The notes under the pieces are model-generated. The model was not told where the DNA came from. It searched no databases and worked only from the letters and a program-made list of their open reading frames with translations. Below are positions 6,730 through 7,546 of a stretch of 7,546 bases of DNA, piece after piece. The position numbers were made by a program, and so were the translations under genes. This stretch comes from Caldisericota bacterium (GTDB taxonomy: Bacteria; Caldisericota; Caldisericia; Cryosericales; Cryosericaceae): the NCBI GenBank assembly GCA_026390215.1, contig JAPLGJ010000004.1:1-7546 (forward strand), in the 5' to 3' direction. Position 1 is the stretch's first letter. Each line of letters begins with the position of its first letter.

Positions 6730-6735
6730 CCACCT
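6730..6735 (-). promoter_or_regulatory. Ribosome binding site deciding the tgt start
   Basis: AGGTGG overlaps the first two bases read of the queA stop context and lies five bases before ATG 6722-6724. It would be destroyed as a spaced site if the GTG at 6731-6733 were the start, so it favours the ATG. Confidence 0.45.
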
Positions 6736-7546
6736 AGAGAATCAGCATGGCATCGCCAAAGCTGAAGAAGCGGTACTGCTCTCGTATCGCCTCGCGGTAC
6801 ACAGTCCACATCAGGTCCATCCCCATAAATGCTCCGACAAGCATCAGCAGGGTCGATTTCGGGAGATGGAAGTTCGTGACCAGGTGGTCGAATCCGTGGA
6901 ATTCATGGGGGGGATAGATGAAGATGCCCGTCTCGCCGCTGTCTGCTCTGACGGTCGCGTCCACGTTGATGCATGACTCGAGCGTCCTGGCGACCGTCGT
7001 ACCGATGGCGGTCACGGCCGCGTGGTTTGCCCGGGCTGCGTTGACGGCTGCCGCGGTCTCCTCAGGCAGTGTGAACCGTTCGGTATGCATGTGATGATCC
7101 TCGATGCGCTCGACACGCACCGGCTGAAACGTTCCCAGTCCAACGTCAAGCGTGACGTGCTCGATGTCAATGCCGAGGTCCCGTATCCTTGCCAACAATT
7201 CAGGAGTGAAATGGAGGCCGGCCGTCGGGGCCGCGACCGAGCCAGGCTCGCGCGCATAGACTGTCTGATACGCCCCGGGATCGTCAGGGAACCGCTTGAT
7301 ATATGGAGGGATCTGTACCCGCGCCTTGGCCCGAAACTCGTCGCTCGCATATGGGTCGCGAGAGAACTCGACCGTCGCATCACCGTCGTCATTGCGCTCC
7401 AGCAGCCGCAGGCTGACGTCGGATGTAACAGTGCACGTCTCCCCGACGTGGAGGCGCTTGAGAGGACGTATGAGCGCCATGAAGCGGGTCGGCGACTTCC
7501 GAGCTGTCAAGAGCACATCGATGGTAGCGCCGGTTGCATCCTTATG
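6734..7546 (-). CDS. queA: S-adenosylmethionine:tRNA ribosyltransferase-isomerase, 5' end outside window
   Basis: QueA transfers and rearranges the ribosyl part of S-adenosylmethionine onto preQ1 in tRNA, giving epoxyqueuosine, the step after Tgt. The reading frame is open to the right edge, so the 270 residues seen lack roughly the first 75-80 of a protein of about 350. An internal GTG at 7514-7516 is not the real start: the upstream codons (KDATGATID) match the region where relatives have GGKIEVL. Family signatures are PYIKR (81-85 of the visible part), YQTVYAREPGSVAAPTAGLHF (93-113), GLGTFQPVR (136-144), EDHHMHTE (149-156), IGTTVARTLES (181-191), LVTNFHLPKSTLLMLVGAF (222-240) and the C-terminal YRFFSFGDAMLIL (258-270). 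The gene ends in TAG at 6734-6736 and is followed at once by tgt, the classic queuosine pair. Confidence 0.96.
   Translation of the reverse strand, partial: HKDATGATIDVLLTARKSPTRFMALIRPLKRLHVGETCTVTSDVSLRLLERNDDGDATVEFSRDPYASDEFRAKARVQIPPYIKRFPDDPGAYQTVYAREPGSVAAPTAGLHFTPELLARIRDLGIDIEHVTLDVGLGTFQPVRVERIEDHHMHTERFTLPEETAAAVNAARANHAAVTAIGTTVARTLESCINVDATVRADSGETGIFIYPPHEFHGFDHLVTNFHLPKSTLLMLVGAFMGMDLMWTVYREAIREQYRFFSFGDAMLIL

Overview
The window is a bacterial chromosomal segment of moderately high GC. All the genes I can support lie on the minus strand and read from right to left. In transcription order they are queA (5' end outside the window), tgt, secD, secF, apt, a RelA/SpoT-type rel gene and, after a 470-base gap, a pyridoxamine-5'-phosphate-oxidase-like gene cut by the left edge. 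I see no mobile element, CRISPR array, tRNA or rRNA. Nothing here looks like a new multi-gene system; it is a housekeeping neighbourhood with a few odd details.

Right part (about 7546-5600): queA and tgt make the last ring-building step and the base-exchange step of queuosine tRNA modification. They are almost end to end and probably translationally coupled. Middle (5599-3339): an 84-base gap with a good sigma70-type promoter leads to secD and secF, the two halves of the membrane complex that helps the Sec translocon pull proteins across the membrane. They are separated by 11 bases. Left-middle (3293-760): apt (adenine salvage) overlaps the start of the rel gene (ppGpp synthetase/hydrolase), which reads from a TTG start. 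Left (759-1): a long untranslated stretch holds a second strong promoter-like sequence and some hairpins, then the FMN-binding-domain gene begins at 289.

The order queA-tgt-(yajC)-secD-secF is known from Proteobacteria, and the order queA-tgt-yajC-secDF-recJ-apt-rel is known from many Firmicutes. This window has the second order, but yajC and recJ are absent from their usual places. SecD (412 aa) and SecF (308 aa) are separate and short, and the Rel protein is the bifunctional type with an RxKD synthetase motif. This points to a deep-branching or clostridia-like lineage with GC-rich codon use rather than an enterobacterium. A Caldisericota/Cryosericota-like or related uncultivated lineage is possible, but that is a guess from gene order and protein style only.

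The grouping puts tRNA modification, protein export, purine salvage and the stringent response in one transcriptional direction. The secD promoter probably makes secD-secF-apt-rel a unit that can be expressed independently of queA-tgt.
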